From the NCBI GenBank assembly GCA_050251635.1, contig JBFWML010000004.1:29808-93807 (forward strand): a stretch of 64,000 bases of DNA, written 5' to 3'. Shown here piece after piece: positions 61,858-64,000 of the stretch (the first letter of the stretch is position 1; each line of letters starts with the position of its first letter). A model generated the notes under the pieces. The model did no database searches, had not been told where the DNA came from, and was given only the letters and a program-made list of their open reading frames with translations. The translations under genes were made by a program, and so were the position numbers. This DNA is from JBFWML01 sp050251635 (GTDB lineage: Bacteria; Campylobacterota; Campylobacteria; Campylobacterales; SZUA-545).

Positions 61858-63816
61858 ATGGGTAAAATATTTTTACCGTTTGCGGTGTTACCGCTCCTGA
61901 TCGGCACGGCGTGGGCCAAGACGATCAATCTCGGACATATGGAGGTCAACTCCGCAAGCGGGGCCGATCCGATCGCGCTGAGCATGGAGAGCCAAACCCT
62001 TCCCGCCGGAGTTTCCGTGCTGGAAGCGCCGCAGATCGAAGCGATGAGCGTCAGTCATTATCTGGACTTTTTCCGCCAAACGCCGGGCATGACCACCGGC
62101 AGCATGGGTCAAGGCGACGTGGTGGATTATCTGGGTTTGCGCGGTTTTGACGGCGGGCACGGCGGTTCGATTGCCGTCTATATCGACGGCATGCCGGTCA
62201 ATATGCCCCACCACAGCCACACCCACGGCTTTGCGGATTTTGCCTACTTAACGCCGGAGATGATTGAACGCATCGAGGTCATTAAAGGTCCCTTCAGTCC
62301 GCTGTACGGCAACTTTGCCCAGGCGGGCGTCATCAACATCACCACCAAACGTTCCGCCCCCACGGCCCTTTTGGTTCAGGCGGGCAGCTTTGCACGCGCC
62401 GGGGCGAGTGCGGTCGTTTCCAGCCACCACGGCAGCTTCACGCCGCTGGTGATTGCCGAAACCCTGCGCAAAGAGGGCTACCGCGACAACGGCGAGTATC
62501 AACGCTACAACCTGCTGGCCCGCACCACGCTCCACCGCGAGGATGCGGATATCTCCGTCAAACTCCATCTGGTTAAACGCGACTGGGGGGCGCCGGGCTA
62601 CCTTGCGCTGAACGACGTCAAAAGCGGCGCCGTCAGCCGCACAAGCGGAAACAGCGCGCTAGGCGGCGAAAGCGCCTACGCCCATCTGGTCGTCAACCGC
62701 ACCCCCGCCGACTATGAACGCGGCTGGCACTGGAACGTTTTTGCGGCCCACGAGGAGCACCACCGCAACCCCGATGCCGGAAGCGACCACGAAGAAAACA
62801 GCCGGATTCTCACCGGGGCCAACGGCCTCAACAACCGCCTGCTGGGGGCGGAAACCTTTTTGACCACGGGGTTTGATCTGCGTTACGACAACGGCGATCG
62901 CAAAACCTCGGACGGCGCGAACCACTGGCAAATGACCGAACTCTCCGCCGGAGTTTTTGCCCAAATCCAGCACCGTCTGACAGATAAAACCAAGCTCACG
63001 GGCGGTCTGCGTTACGACGCCTTCCTGACCGACATCACCAACAAAACCAAGCCCGCCAACTCCGGCGACGGCACCTTCGCGCTGGCCACGCCGCGCATCG
63101 GAATCGCCCACGCGGCCACCCCTGCCGTAACCTTCTACGCCAATGCCGGACAGGGGTTTAGAACCCCCGCCGCCAACGAAATTTCGCCCATCGACTCCAA
63201 CGTCAGCGATACGAGCAACTTCTCTTTAAAACCCTCGCGGCTCACCAGCGCCGACGCCGGGGTTATCTGGCTGGCCGCCGAAGGTCTCCGGCTGGAGCTT
63301 TCAACCTTCTGGACCCATATGGAAAACGAAATCGCCTCCGTCAGCGACGGCCCCTCTAAAAATCTGGGCGAAACCGAACGCAAGGGCAGCGAACTGGCTG
63401 TGCGTTACCGCGCCGGCGAAGCCTGGATGATGCACGGCAGCTACACCGCCACCCACGCCACCGCCGAAGGCTCTAGCGATCGGCTCGGCGGCGTGCCGCA
63501 GGATCAGTGGACGCTGGGGGTTAACCACCGCGCGAAACTCGGCGGCGCTACGGTTCAAACCGATCTGAACTGGCAGCATCTGGGCAAAACCCCGCTGATG
63601 GATTACGGCACGCCGACCCAAACGTCTTACCGCGATCAACTCAACCGCTACCAGCTCAAAGCGCGCTACATCCGAAAAACCTACGAGGTGTATGCCCAAG
63701 CCGCCCACCAGCCCGATCAAGAGGCCGGCGAAACGATGTGGGCCTACAACGACGCCGTCAACTTCGATCCGATGCCGGTCTGGGAATTTGAAGCGGGTGT
63801 GAAGTACCGTTTTTAA
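61858..63816 (+). CDS. TonB-dependent outer-membrane receptor, probable Ni/Co uptake
   Basis: This 652-residue protein has a signal peptide (MGKIFLPFAVLPLLIGTAWA), a plug domain (about residues 40-170: QTPGMTTGSMGQGDVVDYLGLRGF type pattern, IERIEVIKGPFSPLYGNFAQ) and a 22-strand barrel ending in the aromatic KYRF. The plug carries MPHHSHTHG, a His cluster (about residues 117-123) suited to metal binding. Placed between cbiMQO and a DUF4198 gene, it most likely imports a nickel or cobalt chelate across the outer membrane. I chose the ATG at 61858, which follows GGAGG by 8 bases. Confidence 0.9.
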   Translation: MGKIFLPFAVLPLLIGTAWAKTINLGHMEVNSASGADPIALSMESQTLPAGVSVLEAPQIEAMSVSHYLDFFRQTPGMTTGSMGQGDVVDYLGLRGFDGGHGGSIAVYIDGMPVNMPHHSHTHGFADFAYLTPEMIERIEVIKGPFSPLYGNFAQAGVINITTKRSAPTALLVQAGSFARAGASAVVSSHHGSFTPLVIAETLRKEGYRDNGEYQRYNLLARTTLHREDADISVKLHLVKRDWGAPGYLALNDVKSGAVSRTSGNSALGGESAYAHLVVNRTPADYERGWHWNVFAAHEEHHRNPDAGSDHEENSRILTGANGLNNRLLGAETFLTTGFDLRYDNGDRKTSDGANHWQMTELSAGVFAQIQHRLTDKTKLTGGLRYDAFLTDITNKTKPANSGDGTFALATPRIGIAHAATPAVTFYANAGQGFRTPAANEISPIDSNVSDTSNFSLKPSRLTSADAGVIWLAAEGLRLELSTFWTHMENEIASVSDGPSKNLGETERKGSELAVRYRAGEAWMMHGSYTATHATAEGSSDRLGGVPQDQWTLGVNHRAKLGGATVQTDLNWQHLGKTPLMDYGTPTQTSYRDQLNRYQLKARYIRKTYEVYAQAAHQPDQEAGETMWAYNDAVNFDPMPVWEFEAGVKYRF

Positions 63817-63833
63817 CCGATAAAGGAGTAGTG

Positions 63834-64000
63834 ATGAAAAAACTGTTTTGGCTTTTTGCCCTCCCTTTCATGCTTGCCGCCCACGATGCTTGGGTGGTGA
63901 AGAACACCGAAGGCTACCGCGTGGTGTACGGCCACGGCCACGAGCTGATCGCCTACGATCCGGCCAAGGTTAAAAGCCTCAAAATTTACGGCGCCGGATT
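63834..64000 (+). CDS. DUF4198-like exported protein (partial at window end)
   Basis: The first 55 codons are visible: a signal peptide (MKKLFWLFALPFMLA) followed at once by AHDAWVVKNTEGYRVVYGHGHE. A mature N-terminus starting with His-Asp-Xaa-Trp is typical of DUF4198 proteins that accompany nickel/cobalt transporters and may hand metal from the receptor to the ECF transporter. AAAGGAG precedes the ATG. The rest is outside the window. Confidence 0.72.
   Translation, partial: MKKLFWLFALPFMLAAHDAWVVKNTEGYRVVYGHGHELIAYDPAKVKSLKIYGAG

Overview
This window looks like about 64 kb of chromosome from a fairly GC-rich member of the Campylobacterota (formerly Epsilonproteobacteria). Four things point there. 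The gene run yajC-secD-secF-DUF6394-leuS-lptE-GGDEF-folC-M23 peptidase-bactofilin-mfd has the order I know from Campylobacter and Helicobacter. There is a cbpA-hspR pair. 2-oxoglutarate:ferredoxin oxidoreductase is encoded as oorDABC. Isocitrate dehydrogenase is of the monomeric type. A complete or reverse TCA cycle is likely, but the rTCA key enzyme ATP-citrate lyase is not in this window, so autotrophy cannot be claimed.

Layout. 1-8.4 kb: 5'-partial-window glyS, a divergent pair of uncharacterised genes, then a minus-strand envelope operon of LpoB-like and LPP20-like lipoproteins ending in a Gfo/Idh/MocA oxidoreductase. 8.4-8.8 kb: RNase P RNA. 8.9-18.5 kb: one minus-strand block of central carbon genes, icd-mdh-fumC-sucC-sucD-oorD-oorA-oorB-oorC, with an unusual set of interleaved inverted repeats in the icd-mdh gap. 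18.6-29.9 kb: envelope and secretion genes (mltG, an AsmA/YhdP-like giant, a LolC/E permease, secA), a ferritin-like DUF455 protein, a beta-propeller plus helical-solenoid protein and a CinA-like protein.

30.25-32.66 kb: a very small integrative element inserted at the 3' end of tRNA-fMet. It is bounded by 24-bp direct repeats and holds only a tyrosine integrase, an excisionase-like HTH protein, a ribbon-helix-helix-like regulator with its palindromic operator, 18-bp repeats near both ends (candidate integrase arm sites), and a striking block of about twelve consecutive short hairpins with no convincing gene. It is poor in GATC compared with the host sequence on either side.

32.6-40.9 kb: tRNA-Gln and tRNA-fMet with a consensus promoter, murA, hspR-cbpA, purH, a GGDEF-EAL sensor protein and lnt. 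40.9-54 kb: the conserved secretion, leuS, LPS-export and cell-shape operon ending in mfd. 54-57.4 kb: a thiamine-binding-family protein, a di-heme cytochrome, leuA preceded by a leucine-rich leader peptide (leuL-type attenuation), and an RsmC-like methyltransferase. 57.4-64 kb: a secreted protein pair, then a nickel/cobalt uptake module (CbiM/NikM-CbiQ-CbiO, a TonB-dependent receptor, a DUF4198 protein) with a structured cbiM leader and a palindromic operator overlapping the receptor promoter.

No CRISPR array or rRNA gene was seen. The best candidates for undescribed biology are the hairpin block in the mini-element, the interleaved leader of mdh, the leuL leader combined with a LeuA that lacks its leucine-sensing domain, and the structured cbiM 5' region. 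All positions and counts come from reading the sequence by eye; no searches or folding programs were run.
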